Assembly (NCBI RefSeq): GCF_016724845.1
Contig: NZ_CP068082.1
Coordinates: 868,001-932,000 of the forward strand
DNA: 64,000 nt
Origin: Sphingobacterium spiritivorum
GTDB lineage: Bacteria > Bacteroidota > Bacteroidia > Sphingobacteriales > Sphingobacteriaceae
Reading direction: 5' to 3'
The notes beneath the pieces are model-generated. The model worked only from the letters and a program-made list of their open reading frames with translations. It searched no databases and was not told the DNA's origin. Shown piece by piece: positions 1-9,398 of the stretch; within the stretch, counting starts at the first letter, position 1; every line of letters begins with the position of its first letter. The position numbers were made by a program, and so were the translations under genes.

Positions 1-457
1 TCCGGACAAGTGTCTGAAAGCCGCATTGTAACCAAAATTCGTAAGCGCCTGTGAGAAACGGATGGGTATGCAGGTACAAAGTTGACACTGCCTGTGTCTT
101 TGCAACTCCTACTAATTCCTGAAACAGAGCAGTGGCAATACCTTGTCTTCGTCCTTTCGGATTCACATATAAGCGCACCACTTCTACCGTATTTTTATGC
201 TCAAACTGAAGAAAAGGAAAGCGTTGATCATAAGCCATCATTCCGATCACAGCGATCAGATCTCCTGAACGGTCGCGTGCTTCCAGAAATGCACCAATCG
301 GATTATGAATATAGGTCTGTGCAAAATGTTGCAGATCGTGCGGCATTTTACTATGGTCTAACATGGGAAAAAGTAGCTTACGAGCCTGTGATATGTAGGT
401 GATCAATTCATCTATATCCTGTTCTGAAACACGCTTTATAATCAAATCTTTATTCAT
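1..457 (-). CDS. GNAT family N-acetyltransferase (3' end outside window)
   Basis: I read this partial gene by translating the minus strand from an ATG at 457 to the window edge (152 codons, no stop). The protein begins MNKDLIIKRVSEQ and contains the GNAT acetyl-CoA binding signature VNPKGRRQGIATALF after a strand ending VEVVRLY; a C-terminal YEFWLQCGFQ matches the usual last strand of the fold. It should transfer an acetyl group from acetyl-CoA to an unknown amine. Its ATG lies inside the last codons of the upstream ABC ATPase gene (8-base overlap), so it is probably the last gene of the urease/transport operon by translational coupling. The substrate cannot be told. Confidence 0.8.
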   Translation of the reverse strand, partial: MNKDLIIKRVSEQDIDELITYISQARKLLFPMLDHSKMPHDLQHFAQTYIHNPIGAFLEARDRSGDLIAVIGMMAYDQRFPFLQFEHKNTVEVVRLYVNPKGRRQGIATALFQELVGVAKTQAVSTLYLHTHPFLTGAYEFWLQCGFQTLVR

Positions 458-1229
458 AATGATGCTGAGGACTGGGTAGAATTATTATTTTGCCACGGTG
501 CGGAATCTGCTCTAAACGCACCTGATAAGCCTGCTCTAATAAATGATGAATACTAGCTGTATTTTTCCCTTCCAGACTGGTGAGGACTTGCTGTTGCATT
601 AGAAAAAAACGATCCCCGTAGAGAAACGCAAGATTGGGATCATGCATAATACAAATCACGGTTTTACCTTCTTCGACCAGTTTTTTAAGATTATCCAGTA
701 CCGCCACCTGATAGTGGAGATCCAGATGATTGGTCGGTTCGTCCAGTAGAATAATATCCGGATCCTGCACTAATACCCGGCACAAAAGCACCAATTGCCT
801 TTCTCCTCCGGAAAGTCGTGTATACGGTTTGTCTTTGTATTTCCAAAGGTCAAATCTTTTTAACACGTTTTGAACCTGCTCTCTGTCTTCCTCTTTTGGT
901 GAAAAACGGGAAAAAGAGGCACGGCCTGTCATCACCACATCATATACGGAAAAGGGGAAATTGGTCTGGTGAAATTGCGTCATAAAACCCAGTCTGATAC
1001 CGTTGGCATTACCGACTTTAATTGCACGTCGTTCCACCCCATTAATATGTATCTGTCCCTGATATTCGCGTTGTACTCCGGCCAGAATATTAAACAAGGT
1101 AGATTTGCCGCTTCCGTTGCGCCCCAGGATAACGGACAGCTCACCTTTGCAGAAGGAGGCCCGGAGTCCGTCAAGCACAGCTTGTTTTCCGTAGTGAAAA
1201 GCTAAATTTCTGATTTCTATTGCTTCCAT
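450..1229 (-). CDS. FecCD-type ABC importer, ATP-binding protein
   Basis: 259-residue ABC ATPase of the iron-siderophore/haem/cobalamin (FhuC/BtuD) group. Walker A is GRNGSGKS at residues 36-43, the signature LSGGERQ at 139-145, and Walker B IILLDEPTNHLD follows. It powers import through the permease encoded next to it; the ORFs touch by one base (TAATG). By family it would import a metal chelate. Because it sits at the end of a urease operon, nickel chelate is a reasonable inference, but iron siderophore or haem cannot be excluded. Length is normal for the family. Confidence 0.93.
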   Translation of the reverse strand: MEAIEIRNLAFHYGKQAVLDGLRASFCKGELSVILGRNGSGKSTLFNILAGVQREYQGQIHINGVERRAIKVGNANGIRLGFMTQFHQTNFPFSVYDVVMTGRASFSRFSPKEEDREQVQNVLKRFDLWKYKDKPYTRLSGGERQLVLLCRVLVQDPDIILLDEPTNHLDLHYQVAVLDNLKKLVEEGKTVICIMHDPNLAFLYGDRFFLMQQQVLTSLEGKNTASIHHLLEQAYQVRLEQIPHRGKIIILPSPQHHYE

Positions 1230-2239
1230 TATCCGTTCCAGTTTATAGCGTTTTTACGCATCAGGTAAATAAATAGCGGAGTGCCCAGCATCATAGTAAA
1301 TACACCTACCGGAATTTCAAAGGGTAACAGTGTACGTGAAAAATCATCAATGAGCAATAGAAAAGTACCTCCGATACTGATATTGGCCCATACTCCTATA
1401 CTGTTGCTCGGCCCGAAGAGCATCCGGCTGATATGGGGTACAATCAGTCCGAAGAGACTGATCATGCCAACCGCAGCGACTGCCGAAGCAGTGATCATCG
1501 TGGCAGCTCCTATCATAATAAGTTTGATGATCTTGGGATTGACTCCTACCGCCAGTGCTTCCTGATCACCAAGTGCGAGGAGGTTCAGCTTCCAGCGGAA
1601 GAGAATGATTATTCCGAGCCCCAGTAGTATGGGCAGAATGGCGACCTTTAATTTCGCCCAGGAAGCTGTATGCAGATTTCCCATAGTCCATTGAACGATA
1701 GCCTGCAACTTGTAGGGATCACTCAGATACTGCAAAATAGTAAGGAACGCTGTAAATACTCCTGAGATAATCATTCCGGCAAGTACCATAGTCACTAATG
1801 ATCCTTTTGCACCGCTGTAGGATACAAAATACGTAATAGCGACAGCCATCACTCCAAATAAAAAAGCGGAGAGGTTGAGCGGAATCAGAGATACCAGCAT
1901 CGACAATGCAGCTCCAAAGGCAGCACCCGAAGATATCCCCAAAGAAAACGGATCCACAATAGGATTACGAAATACCGCCTGCAGTACTCCCCCGGCCACA
2001 GCAAGTGAGGCGCCTACACTAAAGGTCAGCAACACGCGCGGAAGTCTGACCTGCCAAACAATGGTTTCCATACTGGAATCTACCATCGCAACCTCCCATC
2101 CGAACGAAGAAGCGAGACCGGCGTATACCAGATCCGTTAGTTCGGATAAACGGAGAAATCCTGTATTCCCCAACGCCAGAGAGAAAAACAGGACTAATAA
2201 AGGCAGACAAATGAGTAAGCTTAATTTCCAAAATTTCAT
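1229..2239 (-). CDS. FecCD-family ABC permease
   Basis: 336-residue integral membrane protein of the FecCD/BtuC family, with many hydrophobic segments and the family pattern around PRVLLTFSVGASLAVAGG (residues about 66-83), followed by FRNPIVDPFSLG and, near the C terminus, GLIVPHISRMLFG. It forms the inner-membrane channel of the metal-chelate importer. Its first codons overlap the stop of the binding-protein gene by 4 bases (ATGA), which indicates translational coupling. Confidence 0.93.
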   Translation of the reverse strand: MKFWKLSLLICLPLLVLFFSLALGNTGFLRLSELTDLVYAGLASSFGWEVAMVDSSMETIVWQVRLPRVLLTFSVGASLAVAGGVLQAVFRNPIVDPFSLGISSGAAFGAALSMLVSLIPLNLSAFLFGVMAVAITYFVSYSGAKGSLVTMVLAGMIISGVFTAFLTILQYLSDPYKLQAIVQWTMGNLHTASWAKLKVAILPILLGLGIIILFRWKLNLLALGDQEALAVGVNPKIIKLIMIGAATMITASAVAAVGMISLFGLIVPHISRMLFGPSNSIGVWANISIGGTFLLLIDDFSRTLLPFEIPVGVFTMMLGTPLFIYLMRKNAINWNG

Positions 2240-3255
2240 ATTTCGTCTTCCCAGATTTTTTTACTGTACAGAAACGCTAAAGTCTGCTGCAGTTCTGTTT
2301 TAAATTGTTGTTCAGAATAAGTTGGATAGCACCACTGCCGGAGCTGTTTGGCAAACAAAAGAAATTTGACAGTATGCGGATCGTAATAAAAAGTGGGTTC
2401 CATGCTGTACACCTGCTTATTGATTACTGCCGGCAGAGCTTCAAGCTCCTTTAAACTGTAGACATCCTGTAATTTGGAATTCCACAATACAATAAGATCG
2501 GGATTCCACTTATAAAGGGATTCAGCGCTGATATTCGGTGCTTCCAGAGTCAGCGGACAGGCATTTTCGGCACCAGACACCTGCATGGACAAGTCCACAA
2601 GAGATCCCTTACAGGAGGTAGAAAATACACGCCCTTTAGACCATGCATAATATACCTTCTTACGTTTTATGTCCTCGTGAAGTTTCATTTTCTCTACTTC
2701 CTTTTCCACATAACCCACAATTTCTTCAGCACGCTGTGCCTGACCCAATAATGTTCCTACACCGACAAGTTCACTATAGATATGATCTTTATCTCTGCTG
2801 GATACGACATATACCGGAATATGTAGATCTTCGAGTTGAGCGATCGTCTCTTTATCATGTTCGTATACGATGGCAAGGTCTGCTTCTAACGCTACCAATG
2901 TCTCTACATGGGTAGACCGGCCTCCGAAAGTAGGGGTCACAATCTGCTTACGTGCAATGCGCTTATCAAGTAAAGACAGAAAATGGTAGGTAGAAGGATT
3001 CTGATAAATCTGTTGCGGAATACCAACCAGCCTGTCTCCTGCATTAAGCATATATATCTGATCGACAAAGGGCTCAAAGAGCACAACAACACGTTGTGCA
3101 TACGCTTCCAGTGTGATCTCTTTACCACGTGCATCTACTGCCGAAATTTTTTCTGCTGTTTGTTTCTTTTCGCCGGAATTGCTGCAGGCAATGATCAATG
3201 TCAGGAGAATCAAGCTACTGATCCATTGCCAGGCTGTTTTTCTTCTATTTGTCAT
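2236..3255 (-). CDS. ABC importer substrate-binding lipoprotein (FecB/BtuF type)
   Basis: 339-residue periplasmic binding protein of the TroA/FecB fold. The N terminus is a lipoprotein signal with the cleavage region LTLIIACSNSG, so it is lipid-anchored. VVVLFEPFVDQIYML and the central LEALPAVINKQVYSMEP-like end are typical of class III metal-chelate binding proteins. It would capture the ligand and pass it to the adjacent FecCD permease. Start overlaps the upstream ureE-like gene by 4 bases. In Helicobacter pylori a related CeuE/FecDE importer feeds nickel to urease; applying that here is inference from position alone. Confidence 0.88.
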   Translation of the reverse strand: MTNRRKTAWQWISSLILLTLIIACSNSGEKKQTAEKISAVDARGKEITLEAYAQRVVVLFEPFVDQIYMLNAGDRLVGIPQQIYQNPSTYHFLSLLDKRIARKQIVTPTFGGRSTHVETLVALEADLAIVYEHDKETIAQLEDLHIPVYVVSSRDKDHIYSELVGVGTLLGQAQRAEEIVGYVEKEVEKMKLHEDIKRKKVYYAWSKGRVFSTSCKGSLVDLSMQVSGAENACPLTLEAPNISAESLYKWNPDLIVLWNSKLQDVYSLKELEALPAVINKQVYSMEPTFYYDPHTVKFLLFAKQLRQWCYPTYSEQQFKTELQQTLAFLYSKKIWEDEI

Positions 3256-3710
3256 ACTGTAATTTTATTTTTCCGGAACATATACAGAGCCTGATCAGGC
3301 AACAACCGGGCTGCAGTCAGCTGAATATACCCGGCATATTTGGCGGATAGTGCACTATACAACCGACCGTCATAGGCCACAGCAAATGATTCATCATTCA
3401 AACAGAAAACGGGTAAGTGCCGGTTGCCGACATCAAAACAGAATTGTCCTACCATCTGCGCATCCTTTGCATGCAGTATAATGCAATCACAAGGTTTGAT
3501 ATACAGTCTGATAGCATAATTGTCGTCCAGATGCACGACCTGCCCCTCATTGAGATATTCACCGGATTCGCGCTGTATACGGATCATTCTTCCCGAGGAA
3601 GTTTCCCGCTCCAGCAGTGTCTTCCGTACCTCATACCATTCCATGTATACAAGTTCTACAGCTATACCCGACGGTATAGCTGTATAGTTGTTGTCTGAAA
3701 TATAAAGCAT
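3252..3710 (-). CDS. ureE: Urease accessory protein UreE, paralogue 1
   Basis: 152-residue UreE-like metallochaperone. The diagnostic motif VGNRHLPVF (residues about 98-106) holds the conserved interface histidine, and the N-terminal part (RKTLLERETSSGRMIRI) matches the UreE peptide-binding domain. There is no His-rich C-terminal tail. UreE passes nickel to UreG. This copy follows hypB (5-base gap) and precedes the ABC importer; a second UreE lies between ureC and ureF. Two UreE genes in one operon are unusual. The gene symbol is by family and does not say which copy is the main one. Confidence 0.82.
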   Translation of the reverse strand: MLYISDNNYTAIPSGIAVELVYMEWYEVRKTLLERETSSGRMIRIQRESGEYLNEGQVVHLDDNYAIRLYIKPCDCIILHAKDAQMVGQFCFDVGNRHLPVFCLNDESFAVAYDGRLYSALSAKYAGYIQLTAARLLPDQALYMFRKNKITV

Positions 3711-3715
3711 TCTGA

Positions 3716-4432
3716 TTATTGCTTTATTTTGGATGCTTTCTTTTCTTCGACTTTACTGTTTAGCCATGCACACCATTCATCCATACCATCTCCATTGAGA
3801 CTACTGATCATAAGGACTTCCAGCTTTGGATTGACTTCCTGTGCATCTTTAGTTACAGCATCAATTGAAAAGGGCACATAGGGCAAAAGATCTGCTTTTG
3901 AAACGACCATCAGTTCGCTCGTCAAAAACATCCGTGCATATTTCTTGGGTTTGTCGTCTCCTTCGGTGGCCGCGAGCAATGTTACACGATAGTCTTCTCC
4001 CAGATCAAAAGCTGCAGGACATACCAGATTGCCTACATTCTCTATAAACAGTAAATCCACATTGTCCAGATTGATATGGTCTAATGCCTGCAGAATCATC
4101 TGCGCTTCTATATGGCACATCCCTCCTGTTACGATTTGTAATGCATTAATTCCGACTTCGCGCATACGTACCGCATCTCTTTCGGTTTCCGGATCGCCGA
4201 CAAGGACAGCTATATTCAGCTGTTTTCCGAGGCGCTTACCGGTTTCCTGCATTAACGTGGTCTTACCACTACCAGGAGAGGAACAGATATTGATGATACA
4301 AATATCTGCCAATCGCTCGCGGATAGCTTTGGCCACAAAATCATTGGCCTTTAATAGATTTAATGATGTATTCTCGCATTGTACCGATCCTACCGGCATT
4401 TGATTGCTTTTAGGTATTGCTGTATTACTCAT
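3716..4432 (-). CDS. hypB: Hydrogenase/urease nickel incorporation GTPase HypB
   Basis: 238-residue SIMIBI GTPase. Walker A is SSPGSGKT (about residues 51-58), then DPETERDA, the metal-site motif GGMCHIEA, FIENVGNLVCP, and the guanine-specificity motif SKADLLPY. HypB accepts nickel from HypA at the G-domain Cys/His site and releases it on GTP hydrolysis. The N-terminal CxxCGC nickel site and the His-rich stretch of some HypB proteins are absent. No hydrogenase gene is visible; neighbours are urease genes, so it most likely serves urease as in H. pylori. Overlaps hypA by 8 bases. Confidence 0.93.
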   Translation of the reverse strand: MSNTAIPKSNQMPVGSVQCENTSLNLLKANDFVAKAIRERLADICIINICSSPGSGKTTLMQETGKRLGKQLNIAVLVGDPETERDAVRMREVGINALQIVTGGMCHIEAQMILQALDHINLDNVDLLFIENVGNLVCPAAFDLGEDYRVTLLAATEGDDKPKKYARMFLTSELMVVSKADLLPYVPFSIDAVTKDAQEVNPKLEVLMISSLNGDGMDEWCAWLNSKVEEKKASKIKQ

Positions 4433-4778
4433 GTTCGTTATTTTTAAATGTTACCTGTGTTATTCTTAATTCTTCTCCCTGAATTACCTTGTCGGATGTG
4501 ATACCGCAGCTACAGACAAACCGGTGAAAAACGACCTCAAAAGATTTCTTACAGTTCTCACAAAAGGCCAGTATGGGTAAAACTTTCACTTCCAGTTCTG
4601 TATTTCTGAACCAGGCATCTCCCGTAATATAGGCTTCAAAAGCATTTTGTATCAGAATAGGCTGAATATTACTTAAGAGTCCTGCCTCGAGTCTGATTTT
4701 CACGATTTCCTGATAACGGTCGGGATATTCTTCCCGCAGCGTATCAAATATTTCTTGTACTATTCCGGTTTCGTGCAT
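4425..4778 (-). CDS. hypA: Nickel metallochaperone HypA
   Basis: 117-residue HypA. It starts MHETGIVQEI: His2 and Glu3 form the N-terminal nickel site. The zinc ribbon is FCENCKKSF with CSCG about 17 residues later; the second pair is C-x-C rather than the usual CxxC, which is worth checking. HypA hands nickel to HypB and, in H. pylori, to the urease maturation machinery. Transcribed with hypB and the ure genes. Confidence 0.9.
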   Translation of the reverse strand: MHETGIVQEIFDTLREEYPDRYQEIVKIRLEAGLLSNIQPILIQNAFEAYITGDAWFRNTELEVKVLPILAFCENCKKSFEVVFHRFVCSCGITSDKVIQGEELRITQVTFKNNEHE

Positions 4779-4803
4779 ACCTTATATGTTTGCCAGCAGT
4801 ATA

Positions 4804-5709
4804 TCAGGCTGCTGTTTTCTTTCTACTTTTCTTTTTGGCCGGAGCTTTAGGTTCCGGGATTTCCTTATCTCCGATCTCTTGTGTCTCTTGAGACAGCACT
4901 ACACTTTCGTTGATCAGCAACTGCTGCTGATATTGTGTAAATTCCCAGCACATTTGTGACAGCATAGTCAGAAAGCTGTACAACAATTCGCCATCGTGTC
5001 CGAGTGCCCTCAGCAGAATACTGTTGTCTGCACAGTATGTAAAGCCGAAAGTGATGTTTTCATATGATCCGGCTAATATTTCATCAAATTCTTCTTTCAT
5101 CTGTCTGGCAAACGGACCTGAATAGATAAAAGCAGCCTGATGGGTATAGTCTTCGAAGAATAACAACTTGCGTACGGGATGCTCATGCGGCATCAGGCAT
5201 TGATTGTCTGTATAGATCAGTTTCCCGTCTCTGTACAGTGTTGTACGGCTGTGGACTTTCTGAAACTGGAAGGCTTCATTCATATAGATTCTGCCGGCGC
5301 TGATAATATCTCCCCAGATGAGCGTAGCTGTTTCATGCATATCAATTCGATTGCTTGCATGAAAGATGGCATCTTTGAAAGGTGTAACAGGATGCGGGAC
5401 GTATTGCAGTATACTGTTTGCTTCCAGTTTGATTATCGTATCCTGTGTCGCTCCCTTTTTCATTGGATGCAGCTTATTGAAGGACTGGGTAAACAACTTG
5501 AAACAGGCATCTTTCTTGACGCGGATATCAATAGTCAGGTGATCTTCGTCCATAATACCGGGCGAGGCACTCATAATGATCATCTCAAGATGCTCCTGTG
5601 CCCGGGGGGCGCCATAATGTGTCAGTTTGTAAGGAGCATTATGATAACTTTCCTTCAACACACTATAGGTACCTTCTCTTTCGACATTGATCTTAATACT
5701 ACTTTCCAT
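4804..5709 (-). CDS. ureD: Urease accessory protein UreD (UreH)
   Basis: 301-residue UreD family scaffold that binds apo-urease and, with UreF and UreG, builds the nickel site. Typical elements are FKLFTQSFNKLHPM and LEANSILQYVPHPVTPFKDA (the conserved region near residue 100). The last 20 or so residues form a Lys/Ala/Pro tail (PKAPAKKKSRKKTAA) not expected of the fold; it may be disordered. The gene lies 7 bases after ureG in transcription order, as is common in ure operons. Confidence 0.92.
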   Translation of the reverse strand: MESSIKINVEREGTYSVLKESYHNAPYKLTHYGAPRAQEHLEMIIMSASPGIMDEDHLTIDIRVKKDACFKLFTQSFNKLHPMKKGATQDTIIKLEANSILQYVPHPVTPFKDAIFHASNRIDMHETATLIWGDIISAGRIYMNEAFQFQKVHSRTTLYRDGKLIYTDNQCLMPHEHPVRKLLFFEDYTHQAAFIYSGPFARQMKEEFDEILAGSYENITFGFTYCADNSILLRALGHDGELLYSFLTMLSQMCWEFTQYQQQLLINESVVLSQETQEIGDKEIPEPKAPAKKKSRKKTAA

Positions 5710-5716
5710 TCCGGGT

Positions 5717-6328
5717 TTAGTTTTCTAACAGTGCATATTTTTTTATCCAGCTTTTTACATCTTCCAGTCCTTCGAGTGTCATCAGATTGGTAAAGATGAA
5801 TGGTCTTTCTCCACGCATACGCTTTGCATCACGTTCCATGACAGACAGATCAGCATGCACATATGGAGCAAGATCTATCTTGTTGATCAGCAGCAGATCC
5901 GAACGGGTAATCCCAGGGCCACCTTTACGGGGAATCTTTTCTCCCTCTGCCACATCGATAACGAAGATGGTGATATCCGCCAGATCAGGACTAAATGTTG
6001 CGGTAAGATTATCTCCCCCGCTTTCCACAAATACGATTTCCGTATCGGGAAAACGCTGAACCAGCTCTTCTACTGCTTCAATGTTCATAGAAGCATCCTC
6101 ACGTATTGCAGTGTGCGGACAACCTCCTGTCTCTACACCTGAAATACGTTCTGCCGGAAGAGTGGAGTTTTTCTGCAGAAACTGCGCGTCTTCACGCGTG
6201 TATATATCATTGGTCACTACACAGATGCTGTAGTCTGCTGCCATCTGTCTGGTCAGTCTTTCTATCAGAGCGGTCTTGCCTGAGCCTACTGGTCCGGCCA
6301 CTCCTATCTTCACATATTTTCTATCCAT
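5717..6328 (-). CDS. ureG: Urease accessory GTPase UreG
   Basis: 203-residue SIMIBI GTPase. P-loop [10 protein letters not shown] at residues 11-20, the nickel-binding [13 protein letters not shown] (Cys-Pro-His), ESGGDNL and the NKIDLAPYV guanine motif are all present. UreG carries nickel from UreE to the UreDF-apoenzyme complex and hydrolyses GTP during insertion. Length is normal. It sits between ureF and ureD. Confidence 0.97.
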   Translation of the reverse strand: MDRKYVKIGVAGPVGSGKTALIERLTRQMAADYSICVVTNDIYTREDAQFLQKNSTLPAERISGVETGGCPHTAIREDASMNIEAVEELVQRFPDTEIVFVESGGDNLTATFSPDLADITIFVIDVAEGEKIPRKGGPGITRSDLLLINKIDLAPYVHADLSVMERDAKRMRGERPFIFTNLMTLEGLEDVKSWIKKYALLEN

Positions 6329-6339
6329 ATCTGTTATTG

Positions 6340-7026
6340 TTATGAAATGTAAATCCTGGTATAAAGTTTCTCATGCTGCATACAGCGTACATCCTGTGCC
6401 ACGCAACAGTTGCCGAGCATATCGGGATCCATATCTTTTTGTTTTCCGACGAGTTCCTGTATCAATCCCTGAAGATTAAACATCATTTTCTGTCCGTCCA
6501 TCTGACTGATAGGAACGAGCTTGGCGCAATTGGTGACCATACCATTGAGGGTATTGTAATAAAATGCACTTAGCGCATCGGAATATGTTATTTGCTGAGA
6601 CTGTGCATACATCGCCAGTGCAATTGCATAATGTCCTCCCGCTTCTCCTGATTGTATCGCCTCCAGGTAAGTCCGGCATCTTTTTACAGATTTGAAACTC
6701 TCTACTACTTTTAGAAAACGAATAGCCAGCTTACGGCTTGCCTCCCTGATTTCAGCAGGGGATTTGAGAGAGGTAACCAGATTATCCAGCTTCAGCAATG
6801 CAACTTTGCTAAACTTACCTTCACAGAGGGTCCAGGCCTGATGAAAAAATGCAGCATCATTATAAAACACACTGTGTCTCAGCATAGATTCTGCATATTC
6901 CTGCGCCGTGGCGCTGTTGTGTACGATACGCTCGTGTATATAAGTCTCCAAGCCATAGGAATGTGTAAAACTCCCGATTGGAAATACAGAATCATTGATC
7001 TGCAGCAGGGTCAACAAAGGATTCAT
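6340..7026 (-). CDS. ureF: Urease accessory protein UreF
   Basis: 228-residue all-helical UreF. The N terminus has the family signature [21 protein letters not shown], which fixes the start at 7026 although the gene then overlaps the upstream ureE paralogue by 35 bases. A central [16 protein letters not shown] is the usual UreF core. UreF bridges UreD and UreG and checks nickel and carbamate delivery. The long overlap suggests tight translational coupling. Confidence 0.94.
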   Translation of the reverse strand: MNPLLTLLQINDSVFPIGSFTHSYGLETYIHERIVHNSATAQEYAESMLRHSVFYNDAAFFHQAWTLCEGKFSKVALLKLDNLVTSLKSPAEIREASRKLAIRFLKVVESFKSVKRCRTYLEAIQSGEAGGHYAIALAMYAQSQQITYSDALSAFYYNTLNGMVTNCAKLVPISQMDGQKMMFNLQGLIQELVGKQKDMDPDMLGNCCVAQDVRCMQHEKLYTRIYIS

Positions 7027-7522
7027 TTATCTTACTTGCTAATGTTATTTTAAATTTTGTTTTCTGCGTCCATTCATGGATACGCAATGTCTGTGTCTGC
7101 TGTAATACCCGGTCCTCAATTACAGTTTGATAGCCTTGCTTGACAAGTAACCGGTATAAAGGGTCCTCATAAGCAATCACTACCTCGGATGAGGAGCGGA
7201 TAGAAACAGGCAAATGCCGGTTTCCTATTTCGAAACAAACATTTGCCATTTCCAGCATATTTGCCGGATGTATCACTAAACATAAACAAGGCAAAATCCG
7301 GATCGCCACACACAAGGACGTGTCCCTGAAGATCACATCACCATTCTCCAGGGATTGAGCCGTCTGATTGCGAAAGCCAATCTCACGTCCTCCGGTTGTA
7401 AACCGACGTAAAATACCTTTTTCAGCTTCATACCATTCCAGTTCGAGATAATCGGTTTCCAGCCCTCTAAACGATTCGGATGAACGGTAAATATTGTCTG
7501 CTATGTTATGTGAACGAATCAT
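6992..7522 (-). CDS. ureE: Urease accessory protein UreE, paralogue 2
   Basis: 176-residue UreE directly after ureC (1-base overlap), the standard place for ureE. It holds FEIGNRHLPVSI with the interface histidine and an N-terminal domain with LRRFTTGGREIGF. It shares the UreE core with the other copy at 3252-3710 but has about 25 extra C-terminal residues (HEWTQKTKFKITLASK onward), which overlap ureF. There is no His-rich tail. This copy is probably the canonical chaperone. Confidence 0.88.
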   Translation of the reverse strand: MIRSHNIADNIYRSSESFRGLETDYLELEWYEAEKGILRRFTTGGREIGFRNQTAQSLENGDVIFRDTSLCVAIRILPCLCLVIHPANMLEMANVCFEIGNRHLPVSIRSSSEVVIAYEDPLYRLLVKQGYQTVIEDRVLQQTQTLRIHEWTQKTKFKITLASKINESFVDPAADQ

Positions 7523-9378
7523 CAGAACAGGAAGTAGCGTTGTGCCATTGGTAGTTCGCCCATAGGCTCACATGTAGCTAATACGCCATCTACAGTTACA
7601 TTGTATGTTTCGGGATCTACCACAATATTAGGAGTAGCATCATTATGTACCATGTCCTTTTTCATCACTTTACGACATCCTTCGACCGGCAGACTTTTTC
7701 TGGCCAGTTTGAGCGAATCGATCGTTCCGTTTTCAATAGATACTTTGGACACAAAGTTGAAACAGATATTGGACACAGCCTTTCCGAAATTACCGAACAT
7801 CTGACGGTATATGATCGGCTGAGGTGTAGGAATAGATGCATTGGCATCTCCCATTTTTGCACCCAGAACCATTCCTGCTTTGATAATCATTTCGGGTTTG
7901 ACTCCAAACAATTCAGGTTTCCAGAGAATTAGATCTGCATATTTTCCGGGTTCGATAGAACCTACATATTTATCGATACCATGTGCTTTGGCCGGATTGA
8001 TGGTAAATTTAGAAATGTATCTTTTCACACGGAAGTTGTCATTGCCGGTGCCACTGTCACGGTCCAGCGGACCACGTTGTACTTTCATTTTATGAGCGGT
8101 CTGGAATGTACGGGAGATTACTTCACCTACACGTCCCATAGCCTGACTGTCAGAACTCATAATAGAAAATACGCCCATATCCTGTAAAATATCCTCCGCA
8201 GCAATGGTCTGCGGCCGGATACGTGAATCTGCAAAGGCAAGATCTTCTTTGACATTCTTGTCCAGATGGTGACATACCATCAGCATGTCCAGATGTTCTT
8301 CTGCAGTATTGACTGTAAACGGTTTTGTCGGATTGGTGGAAGCCGGAAGAATATTAGGATACATCGCAATCTTGATAATATCCGGAGCATGTCCTCCACC
8401 GGCACCTTCTGTATGGAAGGTGTGTATCACACGACCATCGATAGCTGCTACAGTATCTTCAAGGAAACCTGCCTCATTGAGGGTATCGGTATGGATAGCT
8501 ACCTGCACATCATACTTGTCAGCTACTTTCAGAGCAGCATCAATAGTAGATGGTGTAGCGCCCCAATCTTCGTGTATCTTGACACCTAATGCGCCGGCTT
8601 CAATCTGTTCTTCAATAGGTCTGGTCGTAGACACATTCCCTTTACCAAAAAAACCTACATTGATCGGAAGATTTTCGAATGCTTCCAGCATTTTATGGAT
8701 AAACCATTTTCCGGAAGTTACTGTAGTGGCATTGGTACCGTCAGCAGGTCCTGTTCCTCCGCCGATAAAGGTAGTCACACCGCTGTAAAGAGCAGTTTCG
8801 ATTTGTGTCGGACTGATAAAGTGAATATGGGTATCGATACCTCCTGCTGTCATGATCATACCGGCTCCTCCGTGTACTTCAGTAGACGGACCAATGATCA
8901 TACCTTTGGTAACTCCATCCTGTACATCCGGATTACCGGCCTTACCAACACCTACAATCTTACCGTCTTTGATACCTACATCGGCTTTTACAATACCCCA
9001 ATGGTCAATAATAATGACATTGTTGATACAGAAATCCAGGACATCCTCATCCCGCAAAGCACGTGCAGACTGTCCCATTCCGTCACGGATGGTCTTACCT
9101 CCGCCAAACTTGTTCTCTTCTCCGTATACAGCGTAGTCTTTTTCGATTTCGATCATCAGCTCGGTATCTGCCAGACGTACTCTATCGCCTGTAGTCGGCC
9201 CGAAAAGTGATGCATATTTATGTCGGGGTATGTATAATGCACCATCTTCATCATAACGGATAGATGATTTATCAAGTCCTAATTTTTCGAGACCTAAGGC
9301 ATTAAGTTTAGTCGTTGCGATACTTGCGGAAGCCAGACCTACGATCTTAATCCAGTCTCTTCTATTCCATTCACTCAT
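7522..9378 (-). CDS. ureC: Urease catalytic subunit alpha with Tat-like N-terminal extension
   Basis: 618 residues; usual UreC is about 567. The catalytic part begins near residue 51 ([15 protein letters not shown]). The active-site set is complete: THIHF pair, carbamylated lysine in [39 protein letters not shown] with the flap Cys-His, and [12 protein letters not shown]. It hydrolyses urea to ammonia and carbamate at a dinickel centre. The extra first 50 residues read NRRDWIK at 5-11 followed by a hydrophobic stretch [10 protein letters not shown], closely resembling a twin-arginine signal. No internal ATG would give the standard start, so the extension looks genuine. Confidence 0.97.
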   Translation of the reverse strand: MSEWNRRDWIKIVGLASASIATTKLNALGLEKLGLDKSSIRYDEDGALYIPRHKYASLFGPTTGDRVRLADTELMIEIEKDYAVYGEENKFGGGKTIRDGMGQSARALRDEDVLDFCINNVIIIDHWGIVKADVGIKDGKIVGVGKAGNPDVQDGVTKGMIIGPSTEVHGGAGMIMTAGGIDTHIHFISPTQIETALYSGVTTFIGGGTGPADGTNATTVTSGKWFIHKMLEAFENLPINVGFFGKGNVSTTRPIEEQIEAGALGVKIHEDWGATPSTIDAALKVADKYDVQVAIHTDTLNEAGFLEDTVAAIDGRVIHTFHTEGAGGGHAPDIIKIAMYPNILPASTNPTKPFTVNTAEEHLDMLMVCHHLDKNVKEDLAFADSRIRPQTIAAEDILQDMGVFSIMSSDSQAMGRVGEVISRTFQTAHKMKVQRGPLDRDSGTGNDNFRVKRYISKFTINPAKAHGIDKYVGSIEPGKYADLILWKPELFGVKPEMIIKAGMVLGAKMGDANASIPTPQPIIYRQMFGNFGKAVSNICFNFVSKVSIENGTIDSLKLARKSLPVEGCRKVMKKDMVHNDATPNIVVDPETYNVTVDGVLATCEPMGELPMAQRYFLF

Positions 9379-9398
9379 AATACGTTTCTTTTAAAAAG

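Noticed and set aside
82..402. Plus-strand ORF of 106 codons at the window start
   Set aside because: The opposite strand encodes a clear GNAT protein with motif RRQGIA; the plus-strand translation has no family features.
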